Source: Candidatus Cloacimonadota bacterium (GTDB taxonomy: Bacteria; Cloacimonadota; Cloacimonadia; Cloacimonadales; TCS61). Taken from it: DNA of 7,891 bases. The notes under the pieces are model-generated. The model ran no database searches. It was not told the DNA's origin and was given only the letters and a program-made list of their open reading frames with translations. The DNA lies in assembly GCA_029932755.1 (NCBI GenBank), contig JAOZPK010000106.1:1-7891 (forward strand). The letters run 5' to 3'. Made by a program: the position numbers and the translations under genes. This document shows, in pieces, positions 1 to 6,614 of the stretch (position 1 is the first letter of the stretch; every line of letters begins with the position of its first letter).

Positions 1-720
1 CCATCAGAAACCGTGATTGCCGAAGCTGGAGCAATGAACTGGATGGATGATGGCATAACTTTTGAAGCTCATCTTGGAGATGGATCTAAACAAGATGAAG
101 GTATGATGAAAAAACTTATGGGAGCTGCCGGGCGTGCAATTAGTGGGGAATCACTTTTTATTACGCATTTCACAAACATTGGAACCGGAAAGAAGAAAGT
201 TGCATTTGCTGCTCCTTATCCAGGTAAAATAATTCCATTGAATATGGAAGAATTTGGCGGAGAGATAATATGTCAGAAAGATGCCTTTTTATGTGCTGCG
301 CTTGGAACCAATATCTCAATTGCTTTTAATAAGAAAATTGGTGTTGGCTTTTTTGGTGGTGAAGGTTTTATTCTTCAAAAGATCAAAGGTGATGGAATGG
401 CTTTTATGCACGCCGGTGGAACAATTGTTAAAAAAGAACTGAAGGGTGAAACGCTGAAAATTGATACAGGATGTATTGTGGCATTCTCTCCCTCGATAGA
501 ATATTCAATTGAACGAGCAGGTGGTCTTAAATCTATGTTCTTTGGTGGTGAGGGACTCTTTTTAGCAACTTTAAAAGGAACCGGGACTGTTTATCTGCAA
601 AGCTTACCATTTTCAAGATTAGCTGATAGAATATTAAGAAATGCACCAAAAGCCGGTGGCAAAAGAACTGGTGAAGGATCAATTTTGGGCGGAATTGGTG
701 ATCTATTGGGTGGAAGTTAA
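1..720 (+). CDS. AIM24 / TIGR00266 family protein, 5' partial
   Basis: The reading frame is open from the first base of the window (P-S-E-T-V-I-A-E-A-G-A-M), so the gene begins to the left and the GTG at 13 is probably not its start. The opening ETVIAEAGAM stretch, the many short glycine-bounded beta strands (GGEGFILQKIKGDG and GGEGLFLATLKGTGTVYLQS) and the glycine-rich tail (GSILGGIGDLLGG) are typical of the AIM24/TIGR00266 family, a beta-helix-like fold related to tryptophan-RNA attenuator-type proteins. About 239 residues are visible, which is most of the usual family length, so only a short N-terminal piece is missing. No transmembrane segment or signal peptide is visible. Bacterial members have no settled function; the mitochondrial namesake affects inner-membrane organisation. 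It is followed after 12 bases by a small cysteine-rich gene on the same strand, suggesting co-transcription. Confidence 0.88.
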   Translation, partial: PSETVIAEAGAMNWMDDGITFEAHLGDGSKQDEGMMKKLMGAAGRAISGESLFITHFTNIGTGKKKVAFAAPYPGKIIPLNMEEFGGEIICQKDAFLCAALGTNISIAFNKKIGVGFFGGEGFILQKIKGDGMAFMHAGGTIVKKELKGETLKIDTGCIVAFSPSIEYSIERAGGLKSMFFGGEGLFLATLKGTGTVYLQSLPFSRLADRILRNAPKAGGKRTGEGSILGGIGDLLGGS

Positions 721-732
721 ACAACTAAAAAT

Positions 733-951
733 ATGTTTGATCAAATTAGTGAAACGATCTGTCCAATTTGCGGAAGAGATAATAACTGCATGGTTCACAG
801 TAATGAGCCATGCTGGTGTTTAAGTGTTGAAATTCCGCAAGAATTATTAGACCTGATTCCAGAAAGTAAAAAGAAAAAAGCATGTATCTGTTTAAAATGT
901 ATTCAAGATTTCAAAGATGATCCGGGAAAGTTTATAAATAGATATTGGTAA
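733..951 (+). CDS. Small cysteine-rich CWC-type protein
   Basis: This 72-residue protein has the layout of the cysteine-rich CWC family: CPICGRDNNC near residues 10-19, then CWC near 28-30, a P-x-x-LL segment, and a second cluster CICLKC near 52-57. The spacing of the cysteines suggests a structural metal site, probably zinc, but this is inference. The family has no assigned biochemical role. The ATG at 733 follows the stop of the AIM24-family gene by 12 bases and has only a weak, A-rich upstream region (no clear Shine-Dalgarno), so translation may depend on coupling to the upstream gene. The C-terminus ends in a basic/aromatic INRYW segment and no membrane segment is visible. An overlapping plus-strand frame at 641-823 is a shadow and lacks this cysteine pattern. 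Confidence 0.8.
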   Translation: MFDQISETICPICGRDNNCMVHSNEPCWCLSVEIPQELLDLIPESKKKKACICLKCIQDFKDDPGKFINRYW

Positions 952-982
952 TACAGTTATTATTAATGTTCTTTACCCTTCG

Positions 983-1031
983 ACTCAATGCTGAGTTTTG
1001 GAAAACTCTACGCATTCAACGGCATCAGAGT
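983..1031. repeat. Imperfect palindrome between convergent genes
   Basis: The core is a perfect inverted repeat, GAGTTTT (993-999), GG, AAAACTC (1002-1008). Outside it AATGC (987-991) pairs with GCATT (1012-1016), and ACTC (983-986) can pair with GAGT (1028-1031) across a larger internal loop. The flanks CCCTTCGACTC and AGAGTGACAA resemble, from memory, dispersed intergenic repeats of the CTTCGACTC...GGGTGACA kind found in several bacterial phyla. It lies between two converging transcription units, so it could act as a transcription stop in either direction, but there is no T-tract directly after the stem on either strand. It is called a repeat and not a terminator for that reason. Confidence 0.5.
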
Positions 1032-1048
1032 GACAAATTTGTTGTAAA

Positions 1049-1074
1049 GTTCTTTATGTTCTTTGCGGTTCAAT
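1049..1074. repeat. Short TTCTTT(A/G) tandem-like repeat next to the recG stop
   Basis: The segment reads GTTCTTTAT then GTTCTTTGCGG, two near-copies of one unit, and a third GTTCTTTA occurs at 968-975 on the other side of the palindrome. The TTCTTTGCGGTTCAATTT string resembles a common intergenic repeat style known from low-GC environmental bacteria. It directly abuts the recG stop codon (TTA at 1075-1077 on the plus strand). Its function is unknown, and whether it is dispersed in this genome cannot be judged from one window. Confidence 0.35.
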
Positions 1075-3156
1075 TTAAAAATCAAACAACTTTTCACGTT
1101 TTGCATATTTACTGAAATATACGTTATTAAGGATTTCATTTTTACTAAGATCAAGATTATAATCTTCATCAATAATATCAAATGCAAGAATTCTTGCAGT
1201 TTTCAATAACTCTCTATCACGAATAATATTTGCATGTTTAAAGATGGGGATTCCTGATTGTTGTGTTCCAAAGAAATCTCCGGGACCTCGTATTTCAAGA
1301 TCTTTTTCTGCAATTTTAAATCCATCATTTGTTTCGATCATAATATTTAATCTTTCCCTGCCTTCTTCGCTGATTGGCGGATGGACAATAAGATAACAGT
1401 AAGATTCATCAGAACCACGACCGACCCTGCCGCGCAATTGATGCAATTGACTAAGCCCGAATCTCTCGGCATGTTCAACTATCATCACGGTTGCATTCGG
1501 CACATCTATTCCCACTTCAATAACAGTAGTTGAAACCAGAATATCAAATCCACCATTCTTGAATTTTTCCATGATAGAGTCTTTCTCTTTTGTTTTCATT
1601 TTACCATGCAGGAGCGCAATTTTCCGGTTTGGAAAAACATGTGTGCTCAAGTTTTCAAATAGTGTTTCAGCATCGAGAAGATCCATCTTTTCTGATTCTT
1701 TGATGAGTGGACAAACAATATAAACTTGACGTCCCATTTTTATTTGTGTTTCCATTTTTTCATAAACTACAGAGCTTTTATTGAAGTTATAATAAGTGGT
1801 TTTTATTTCCTTTCGATTAGGCGGGAGTTCATCGATGATACTTACGTCGAGATCTCCATAAACTGTTAGTGCAAGTGAGCGGGGAATAGGCGTTGCAGAA
1901 AGATACATCAGGTCAGGATTATTATTTCTACGGCTTAGCACAGCTCTTTGTTCCACTCCAAAACGGTGCTGCTCATCAATTGCCACAAAGCCAACATTAT
2001 TAAATTCAACATCTTTTTGAATGAGGGCATGAGTTCCAATAATTATATCAACATCACCATTTTTAATTTTTTGCTTGAGTTCTGTTTTGGCTTTACTTAC
2101 TCCTCCTTTTAGAAGAGCAATTCTTATTTCCGGTTGATTGAAAAGCAACTTGGAAATACTGTTGAAATGCTGCTCTACCAGAATTTCCGTAGGAGCCATG
2201 AGTATAGATTGAAATCCATTTTCAATAGCAAGCAGCATGGCAAAAACTGTAACAATAGTTTTTCCTGAACCAACATCACCCTGAAGCAGTCTGTTCATTT
2301 GTTTTTTTGAAGTCATATCTTCCACGAATTCTCTGATAACTCTTTTTTGAGCTTTTGTAAGTTCAAAAGGCAATGAATTTTTTAGTTTGGTCGTGTATGT
2401 TTTTTCAAGCGTGAATTTGTTTCCATTCAGTTTTTTTTCATGTCCGTATTTACTGCGAGCCAGCATAAGTTGTGTGAAGAAAAGTTCCTCAAAAGCAAAA
2501 CGTATTTTTTCTTTTGGGATTTTAGTGGGATGTTGAGTGAAATGTATCTTTTGCATTGCAGTTTTCCGATCGGGGAAATGGAACTTTTCTGAAATATAAG
2601 CGGGAAGATTTTCATGGATATCATCAGCATAAAGCTCAAATGCTTTATAAACCAAATTCCGCATTACATTCATGCTGATCTTCTCGGTGAGCGGGTAAAC
2701 AGGAAGTACCGATCTTGTTTTCCAAAAATCCAGTTTCATATCCTCTTCATCCAGAATTTCTATTTGAGGATGAAGAATTTGTGGAGTACCGCGGAATTCC
2801 GAAACAACGCCGCTTACCCAGATTTGCTTTTCATTCTTAAACTGATCTATAAACCAATTACCAAAACGGAACCAAGTGAGAAAGAGATAATCCTCCCCAT
2901 CTGTTACAACCACGTTAAGTTGGGATTTCTTGCGGGGAAGATTCCTCTTCTCTACTGATACAATATTGCCGACGAACGAGCAATTTTCTGTAAATTTAAG
3001 ATCACGGATCTTAATAGCAGATCTGCGATTTATATAATCACGTGGAAAATGCTCTATCAGATCACCGATAGTGTAAATATTGAGTTTATTCAGCAGTTTG
3101 CTGCGGAATTCTCCCACGCCTTTTAAATATTTAATATCGCTGTCTAATGCGTTCAT
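1075..3156 (-). CDS. recG: ATP-dependent DNA helicase RecG
   Basis: This 693-residue protein has the full-length RecG architecture. An N-terminal wedge region with an OB-like fold (about residues 1-140) recognises branched DNA. A DEAD-like motor follows, with Walker A GDVGSGKT at 293-300, a DEQHRFG Walker B motif at 394-400 and SATPIPRSL from 420. The second RecA domain carries TTVIEVGIDVPNA from 543 and QLRGRVGRG at 573-581. The C-terminal RecG segment contains GPGDFFGTQQSG near 624-635. RecG drives regression of stalled replication forks and branch migration of Holliday junctions in the cytoplasm. The ATG at 3156 is preceded by AAGGGA (3161-3166). It starts 34 bases after the DUF190 stop with no obvious terminator between, so it may be read from the feo/crc transcript as well as from its own promoter. 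All motifs are intact. Confidence 0.98.
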   Translation of the reverse strand: MNALDSDIKYLKGVGEFRSKLLNKLNIYTIGDLIEHFPRDYINRRSAIKIRDLKFTENCSFVGNIVSVEKRNLPRKKSQLNVVVTDGEDYLFLTWFRFGNWFIDQFKNEKQIWVSGVVSEFRGTPQILHPQIEILDEEDMKLDFWKTRSVLPVYPLTEKISMNVMRNLVYKAFELYADDIHENLPAYISEKFHFPDRKTAMQKIHFTQHPTKIPKEKIRFAFEELFFTQLMLARSKYGHEKKLNGNKFTLEKTYTTKLKNSLPFELTKAQKRVIREFVEDMTSKKQMNRLLQGDVGSGKTIVTVFAMLLAIENGFQSILMAPTEILVEQHFNSISKLLFNQPEIRIALLKGGVSKAKTELKQKIKNGDVDIIIGTHALIQKDVEFNNVGFVAIDEQHRFGVEQRAVLSRRNNNPDLMYLSATPIPRSLALTVYGDLDVSIIDELPPNRKEIKTTYYNFNKSSVVYEKMETQIKMGRQVYIVCPLIKESEKMDLLDAETLFENLSTHVFPNRKIALLHGKMKTKEKDSIMEKFKNGGFDILVSTTVIEVGIDVPNATVMIVEHAERFGLSQLHQLRGRVGRGSDESYCYLIVHPPISEEGRERLNIMIETNDGFKIAEKDLEIRGPGDFFGTQQSGIPIFKHANIIRDRELLKTARILAFDIIDEDYNLDLSKNEILNNVYFSKYAKREKLFDF

Positions 3157-3190
3157 AACTTCCCTTGAGAAATAATTTTATTTAATGTGA

Positions 3191-3517
3191 TCAACAATAT
3201 TTGTAAACACGAACTTTTTCGATAGTAACTAATCCTTCTTTCAAGTTTTCATCAATATAAGGAAGCAGTTTGTTGATATTTTCTTCTGAATCTACAATCT
3301 CTACAACTACCGGAAGACCTTCTGATAATGATAATAATTTGGCAGTGTGAAGATGGCTTTCTGCTCCAAATCCCATGATCCCACGCAAAACAGTTGCTCC
3401 TGCAAGTTTTAGTTCTTTTGCTTTAAGTACGATCTGTTCGTACATTGGTTTGTTTTTGTATTTTAAATTCTTATCTAAATATATCCTAAGTAATTGTGCA
3501 TTTTTTGATAATTTCAT
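3191..3517 (-). CDS. DUF190 family PII-like protein
   Basis: This 108-residue protein matches the DUF190 family, small PII-like alpha/beta proteins. It has an N-terminal strand with RIYLDKNLKYKNKPMYEQI, then KAKELKLAGATVLRGIMGFGAESHLHTAKLLSLSEGLPVVVEIVDSEE shared in pattern across the family (here described by its key elements: the AGATVLRGIMGFG loop at about 39-51 and the LPVVVEIVD strand at about 68-76). Members often sit beside crcB fluoride channels and may have a regulatory or sensing role, but no biochemical function is established. Its ATG overlaps the crcB stop in an ATGA arrangement (3514-3517), and AGGGGA (3522-3527) lies just upstream inside the end of crcB, so the two are translationally coupled. 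No membrane segment is seen. Confidence 0.9.
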   Translation of the reverse strand: MKLSKNAQLLRIYLDKNLKYKNKPMYEQIVLKAKELKLAGATVLRGIMGFGAESHLHTAKLLSLSEGLPVVVEIVDSEENINKLLPYIDENLKEGLVTIEKVRVYKYC

Positions 3518-3912
3518 ATCATCCCCTGAAAAATATATTTTATAACAATTCTTGAAAGATAAATACCAAATATAACAAAAGCTAATCCTAATACGTTATG
3601 GATAAGAATATTCTGGATAAATAGTTTTATCTCATTTCCACGTAGTAAGCTAATTGATTCCAACGCGTATGTAGAGAAAGTGGTAAATGCTCCCAAAAAC
3701 CCGATGATGAGAATACTTCGTAAGTTATCGGGAACAACTGTTCTGCTGAACAACTCAACAAAAAAACCAATTAACAGAGAACCCAGAAGATTTACTGCGA
3801 TAGTTCCCCATGGGAATATATCATTCGATGTCCTGTTTATAAGTTGAGACATTAAAAATCGTGAGACAGCTCCCACACTACCACCTAAAGCAATATATAA
3901 CATTTGTAGCAA
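3514..3912 (-). CDS. crcB: Fluoride channel CrcB/Fluc
   Basis: The 132-residue product has four hydrophobic segments and the CrcB signatures: GGSVGAVSRF at 10-19, GTIAVNLLGSLLIGFF at 36-51 including the pore asparagine N41, and GFLGAFTTFSTYALE at 71-85 with the phenylalanine and TTFST track lining the fluoride pathway. CrcB works as an antiparallel dimer in the inner membrane and exports F- passively, protecting cells at low pH. The start chosen is TTG at 3912, because AGGA (3920-3923) lies 7 bases upstream. An in-frame ATG at 3903 would also give a normal-looking N-terminus but has its nearest Shine-Dalgarno 16 bases away. The gene begins 17 bases after the feoB stop. No fluoride riboswitch is recognised near it, so expression probably follows the upstream genes. 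Confidence 0.95.
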   Translation of the reverse strand: MLQMLYIALGGSVGAVSRFLMSQLINRTSNDIFPWGTIAVNLLGSLLIGFFVELFSRTVVPDNLRSILIIGFLGAFTTFSTYALESISLLRGNEIKLFIQNILIHNVLGLAFVIFGIYLSRIVIKYIFQGMI

Positions 3913-3919
3913 TTTATTT

Positions 3920-3923
3920 TCCT
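3920..3923 (-). promoter_or_regulatory. Ribosome binding site that selects the crcB TTG start
   Basis: On the minus strand AGGA is followed by 7 bases and then TTG (3912-3910), a standard Shine-Dalgarno spacing. The alternative ATG at 3903 would be 16 bases away, which is too far for this site. This favours the TTG, three codons upstream of the ATG. Confidence 0.55.
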
Positions 3924-3929
3924 AAGAAT

Positions 3930-5645
3930 CTAAAGAAAGATATTCATAATTCCACCGACAAGTAATGTGGCAAAAACCATTATTGCCGATGATTTGAGCA
4001 TGTCTTTTATTCCAAGCTCTTTTAGTAGAACTGTAAAAGTTGCAATACATGGGAAATACATCGTAAGCACAACCGATGCTATTACAAGTTGGCCCATACT
4101 CATATTGAGTGGACTCAGCATTCCAATAGCAACATCTTTACGTAAGAAACCAACAATTAGTGCTCCAACTGCTTCTCTTGGTAATCCTAAGATTCCGGTA
4201 ATTATCGGTTCAGTAAGTTTACCTATAAAATCAATAATATGAAGTGCGTAAAGAATATTCATAAAAAGTACACCCAGCAGCATAAAGGGAATTGCCTCTT
4301 TAATGAAAGCCAAAACACGCATCCAGAGTTTTTTCATTAATACTCTAAAACTGGGAAGTCGATAAGGCGGGATTTCAACAAAAATTTCAGGGCTTTCACC
4401 CTTCATGATTTTATTCAGAAAGAATCCCAGTAAAACCCAAACGATGAAGAGAGTTCCAAAAACCATGGATAAAGCAAGTGCTCCATATTTTCCTACTAAG
4501 CCAACAACCATTGCAAGTTGTGCAAAACAGGGAACAGCAATAGCCATCATCGTGGAGGCAATAAATCTTTCACGTCTGGTTTCCAAAATTCTAGCAGCCA
4601 TCGCTCCTGGAACATTACAACCGAGTCCTAAAAGCATCGGTACAATCGCCAACCCATGAATTCCAAGTTTATGCATCATATTATCTACAAGTACACCCAA
4701 ACGCGGAAGATAACCAGAATCTTCAAGAAAACTAAGTACAAAATAAAATCCTATAATGTAAGGTAAAATCATTCCTATCGGAACAAATAAACCTGTGGTA
4801 AACAAACCAAGTGACTCTACAAAATTTATTTGACCATCTACCAATTTGCCAATAACAATATTATGAATAATGCCGTCACCACCAAGCAAGATAGAAAGCT
4901 TCATCATTACAGGAGCCCAAAGATTATTGAATAGCGGTTCTAATACATAAGCGATCAGTGATTCTCCTAAGAATCTAATAATGGAAAATGCTGCTAATAA
5001 GACTATCAATGAAATCGGAATTCCCCAAAAATGATGAATGGAAGCATCTCCCAATCTTTCTGCAAAAGTGTGATGACGGTGTTTTAATTCTTGAACTTCC
5101 TCGATTACTTCTCCAATTGCTTTCCACTTATCTTTGAAGCTGAATGAACTAAGCTTTGCTTTATCAAAATGAGAGACAAGATGCTTGATGCCTTCTCCCG
5201 TAATTCCTGTAGTTGGAACAACCGGAACTCCAAGTATCTGCTCCAATTTTTTCGCATCAATATCTATGCCTGTATGTTTGGCTTCATCCCACATATTTAA
5301 GCAAATTACTAATGGAATTTTCTTCTTAATAAGCTCTATTGTGAGTGACAGATTTCTTTCGAGGTTGGTGGAATCGATAATGTTAACAAAGATGTTTCCT
5401 TCTTCTTCTTTGAAATTATTGATCATTTCTGCTGCAACTTGCTCAGCTTTAGAATCGGGAGTTAATGTGTATGTGCCGGGAATATCTAAAACTTCTGCTC
5501 TCTCAGTGCCAATTCGCATTACTCCTTTAGTGTATTCTACTGTTGTTCCTGAATAATTAGAAGCAACTACATGCACTCCGGTAAGGCGAGAGAAGACAAC
5601 ACTTTTCCCAACATTTGGATTTCCAACTAATAATATTTTTTTCAT
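3930..5645 (-). CDS. feoB: Ferrous iron transporter FeoB, compact form
   Basis: FeoB is the GTPase-coupled inner-membrane importer of Fe2+. The N-terminal G domain shows G1 GNPNVGKS at 8-15, a G2 threonine in SGTTVE (32-37), G3 DIPG at 54-57, G4 NMWDE at 117-121 and a probable G5 loop near 144-152. A short charged linker follows to about residue 205. The membrane part begins near 208 and carries two Gate-type repeats: GCNVP at 342-346 with PCFAQ at 372-376, and GFLRKDVAIG near 499-508 with FPC at 531-533. At 571 residues it is shorter than the roughly 770-residue E. coli protein and lacks its C-terminal cytoplasmic tail. The YSGTTVEYT switch region and the PCFAQLAM motif differ from the E. 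coli type and look like the compact forms in some anaerobes and archaea. It follows feoA by 22 bases; no frameshift is seen. Confidence 0.97.
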   Translation of the reverse strand: MKKILLVGNPNVGKSVVFSRLTGVHVVASNYSGTTVEYTKGVMRIGTERAEVLDIPGTYTLTPDSKAEQVAAEMINNFKEEEGNIFVNIIDSTNLERNLSLTIELIKKKIPLVICLNMWDEAKHTGIDIDAKKLEQILGVPVVPTTGITGEGIKHLVSHFDKAKLSSFSFKDKWKAIGEVIEEVQELKHRHHTFAERLGDASIHHFWGIPISLIVLLAAFSIIRFLGESLIAYVLEPLFNNLWAPVMMKLSILLGGDGIIHNIVIGKLVDGQINFVESLGLFTTGLFVPIGMILPYIIGFYFVLSFLEDSGYLPRLGVLVDNMMHKLGIHGLAIVPMLLGLGCNVPGAMAARILETRRERFIASTMMAIAVPCFAQLAMVVGLVGKYGALALSMVFGTLFIVWVLLGFFLNKIMKGESPEIFVEIPPYRLPSFRVLMKKLWMRVLAFIKEAIPFMLLGVLFMNILYALHIIDFIGKLTEPIITGILGLPREAVGALIVGFLRKDVAIGMLSPLNMSMGQLVIASVVLTMYFPCIATFTVLLKELGIKDMLKSSAIMVFATLLVGGIMNIFL

Positions 5646-5667
5646 TTGTTCGTATTCTCTTTTGGAA

Positions 5668-5949
5668 TCATTCTACAATAATTTTATTAGCCATTCTATG
5701 GCCAAGAGCTATTTGAGTTTGACCGACTTTAATAGTAACAGGACCATGCATCATCTGGGATGATACTTTAGTTATTTTAACGCCCTTCCTTATGCCGAGT
5801 GATTCTGCTTTGTTAATGAATTGTCTTCCGCCGAGGATATCTTTTATTTCTGAGGACTCTCCATTTCTTAAATCGTGAATGGTTTTTTGACCATGATGGT
5901 GTTGATTATCGTTATGTTGATGTCCTTTGTTCAATGGCTTATTTCTCAT
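5668..5949 (-). CDS. feoA: FeoA-domain protein with histidine-rich N-terminus
   Basis: The 93-residue protein has a FeoA SH3-like domain at about residues 24-92. Key elements are LRNGESSEIKDILGG, the SLGIRKGVKITKV segment, GPVTIKVGQTQIALGHRMA and a closing strand IIVE. FeoA is a small cytoplasmic partner needed for FeoB function and probably binds it. The first 25 residues are unusual: histidines occur at positions 10, 12, 17, 18, 19 and 25, which could bind Fe2+ or another metal, though this is inference. The ATG at 5949 has AGGA six bases upstream and overlaps the end of fur by 11 bases in a different frame, implying translational coupling. feoB follows after 22 bases. Confidence 0.95.
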   Translation of the reverse strand: MRNKPLNKGHQHNDNQHHHGQKTIHDLRNGESSEIKDILGGRQFINKAESLGIRKGVKITKVSSQMMHGPVTIKVGQTQIALGHRMANKIIVE

Positions 5950-6388
5950 TAATTATCCTTTTTTTTTGACAATCTTTACATAATCCACGTGCACCGAGAT
6001 TATATTCCTTTATCTCAAAATTTTCATTTTTTGCTAATAGATCAATGAGAATTGCTACATCACTGAAACCGGATTCAATTATCTTACCACAATTATCACA
6101 AATAAAGTGAAGATGATTTTCATGACCATAAGTATGTTCATAGATGTCTTTTGACTCACAACGAAGAGATTGCTTGATTAGTCCCGCTTCAACTAAAAGT
6201 GGTACGGTACGATAAATCGTAGCACGGGAGACATTTTTGTGTTTTTTTCTTATTTGCTCGTAAAGGTCATCTATATTGAAATGTTCATGATTTTCGAAAA
6301 CTGCTTCCATAATAATAAGACGCGGCTTTGTCATCTTCAGATCTTTTGATTTTAAGAAGTCCCGATAAAGATCTCTTTCTTTTTTCAT
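5939..6388 (-). CDS. fur: Fur-family ferric uptake regulator
   Basis: The 149-residue protein has the two-domain Fur layout. The winged-helix DNA-binding part carries the recognition helix SRATIYRTVPLLVEAGLI at 54-71. The dimerisation and metal part contains HENHLHFICDNCGKIIE from residue 89. Structural zinc cysteines are C97, C100, C137 and C140 (the CDNC and CKDC pairs). Glutamates E84 and E105 sit where PerR proteins carry aspartates, which favours an iron-sensing Fur over a peroxide-sensing PerR; this comparison is made from memory. With Fe2+ bound, Fur represses iron-uptake genes. The ATG at 6388 has AAGGGAG (6395-6401) with a six-base spacer. The gene heads the feo run, and a Fur-box-like site lies upstream at 6456-6470, suggesting autoregulation along with feoAB. 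Confidence 0.96.
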   Translation of the reverse strand: MKKERDLYRDFLKSKDLKMTKPRLIIMEAVFENHEHFNIDDLYEQIRKKHKNVSRATIYRTVPLLVEAGLIKQSLRCESKDIYEHTYGHENHLHFICDNCGKIIESGFSDVAILIDLLAKNENFEIKEYNLGARGLCKDCQKKRIINEK

Positions 6389-6394
6389 AATATT

Positions 6395-6401
6395 CTCCCT
6401 T
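6395..6401 (-). promoter_or_regulatory. Strong ribosome binding site of fur
   Basis: AAGGGAG on the minus strand is followed by six bases and the ATG of fur. It is one of the clearest Shine-Dalgarno sequences in the window and fixes the fur start at 6388. Confidence 0.75.
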
Positions 6402-6417
6402 AAATAATCCAGACAAC

Positions 6418-6446
6418 ATACAAAATTAAGGGGGTGAATTAGTCAA
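6418..6446 (-). promoter_or_regulatory. Candidate sigma70-like promoter of the fur-feo operon
   Basis: On the minus strand a near-consensus -35 TTGACT (6446-6441) is followed by a 17-base spacer and a weaker -10 candidate TTGTAT (6423-6418). An overlapping TAATTTTG (6428-6421) fits the Bacteroidota-type TAnnTTTG -7 element, although only 15 bases separate it from the TTG. A second -10-like TAAAAT (6454-6449) lies just downstream of the Fur-box-like site but has no good -35. The transcript start cannot be fixed from sequence alone. Confidence 0.45.
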
Positions 6447-6455
6447 GAATTTTAA

Positions 6456-6470
6456 TGAGAATGAATCTCA
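6456..6470. promoter_or_regulatory. Fur-box-like 7-1-7 inverted repeat
   Basis: TGAGAAT-G-AATCTCA is a 7-1-7 inverted repeat with one mismatched pair, as in the TGATAAT-n-ATTATCA core of classic Fur boxes. The wider 16-base stretch AATGAGAATGAATCTC (6454-6469) matches the consensus AATGATAATCATTATC at 12 positions. It lies about 70 bases upstream of the fur start and about 8 bases upstream of the TTGACT -35, and it overlaps the spacer region of the alternative TAAAAT promoter. Autoregulation by Fur is the natural reading. The only genes downstream on the same strand are the feo run. Confidence 0.6.
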
Positions 6471-6543
6471 AATGCATGGAATGATGGTTTTTTATAGGTC
6501 AATTATTATGATTCACGAAAATCTTATAATTAAGTAGTGTTCA

Positions 6544-6614
6544 TTTCTTTTGTGCCGACAAAACTAGTTTGCAGTGTTTTGCTGAAGCAAAGCCACAGTA
6601 TAGAACCAAAGAAA
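6544..6614. repeat. Cluster of inverted repeats
   Basis: Three adjacent perfect inverted repeats occur: TTTTGT (6548-6553) / ACAAAA (6558-6563) around a GCCG loop; the 10-base palindrome AAACTAGTTT (6561-6570); and TTTGCT (6578-6583) / AGCAAA (6586-6591) around GA. The outer arms TTTCTTT (6544-6550) and AAAGAAA (6608-6614) are also exactly complementary, so the block could fold as one larger structure. It may be a decayed dispersed repeat or a structured RNA. No family is recognised. Confidence 0.45.

Noticed and set aside
533..724. Minus-strand frame of 63 codons opposite the AIM24-family gene.
   Set aside because: It is antisense to a well-supported gene, with no start context or recognisable domain.
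2614..2958. Plus-strand frame of 114 codons within recG.
   Set aside because: It lies wholly antisense to intact recG motifs and has no recognisable family features. The same applies to the antisense frames at 3967-4242, 4405-4659 and 5185-5556 in feoB, and at 6992-7180 and 7158-7367 in the PLP-enzyme gene.
3913..3929. Possible fluoride riboswitch before crcB.
   Set aside because: Only 17 bases separate feoB and crcB, too short for the aptamer, and no riboswitch consensus is recognised in the end of feoB or upstream of fur.
5939..5967. A run of nine A residues on the minus strand near the end of fur (5967-5959), which could allow slippage into a Fur-FeoA fusion.
   Set aside because: The feoA frame has an in-frame TAA between the A-run and the feoA ATG, so slippage would truncate Fur a few residues early and not fuse it to FeoA.
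5939..6388. Assignment of the regulator as PerR in place of Fur.
   Set aside because: Glutamates occupy the positions where PerR has its diagnostic aspartates, and the gene heads a feo operon, which fits Fur better.
6501..6515. AT-rich stretch AATTATTATGATTCA as a second Fur box.
   Set aside because: It has only partial similarity to the consensus and poor dyad symmetry; in AT-rich intergenic DNA such matches are expected by chance.
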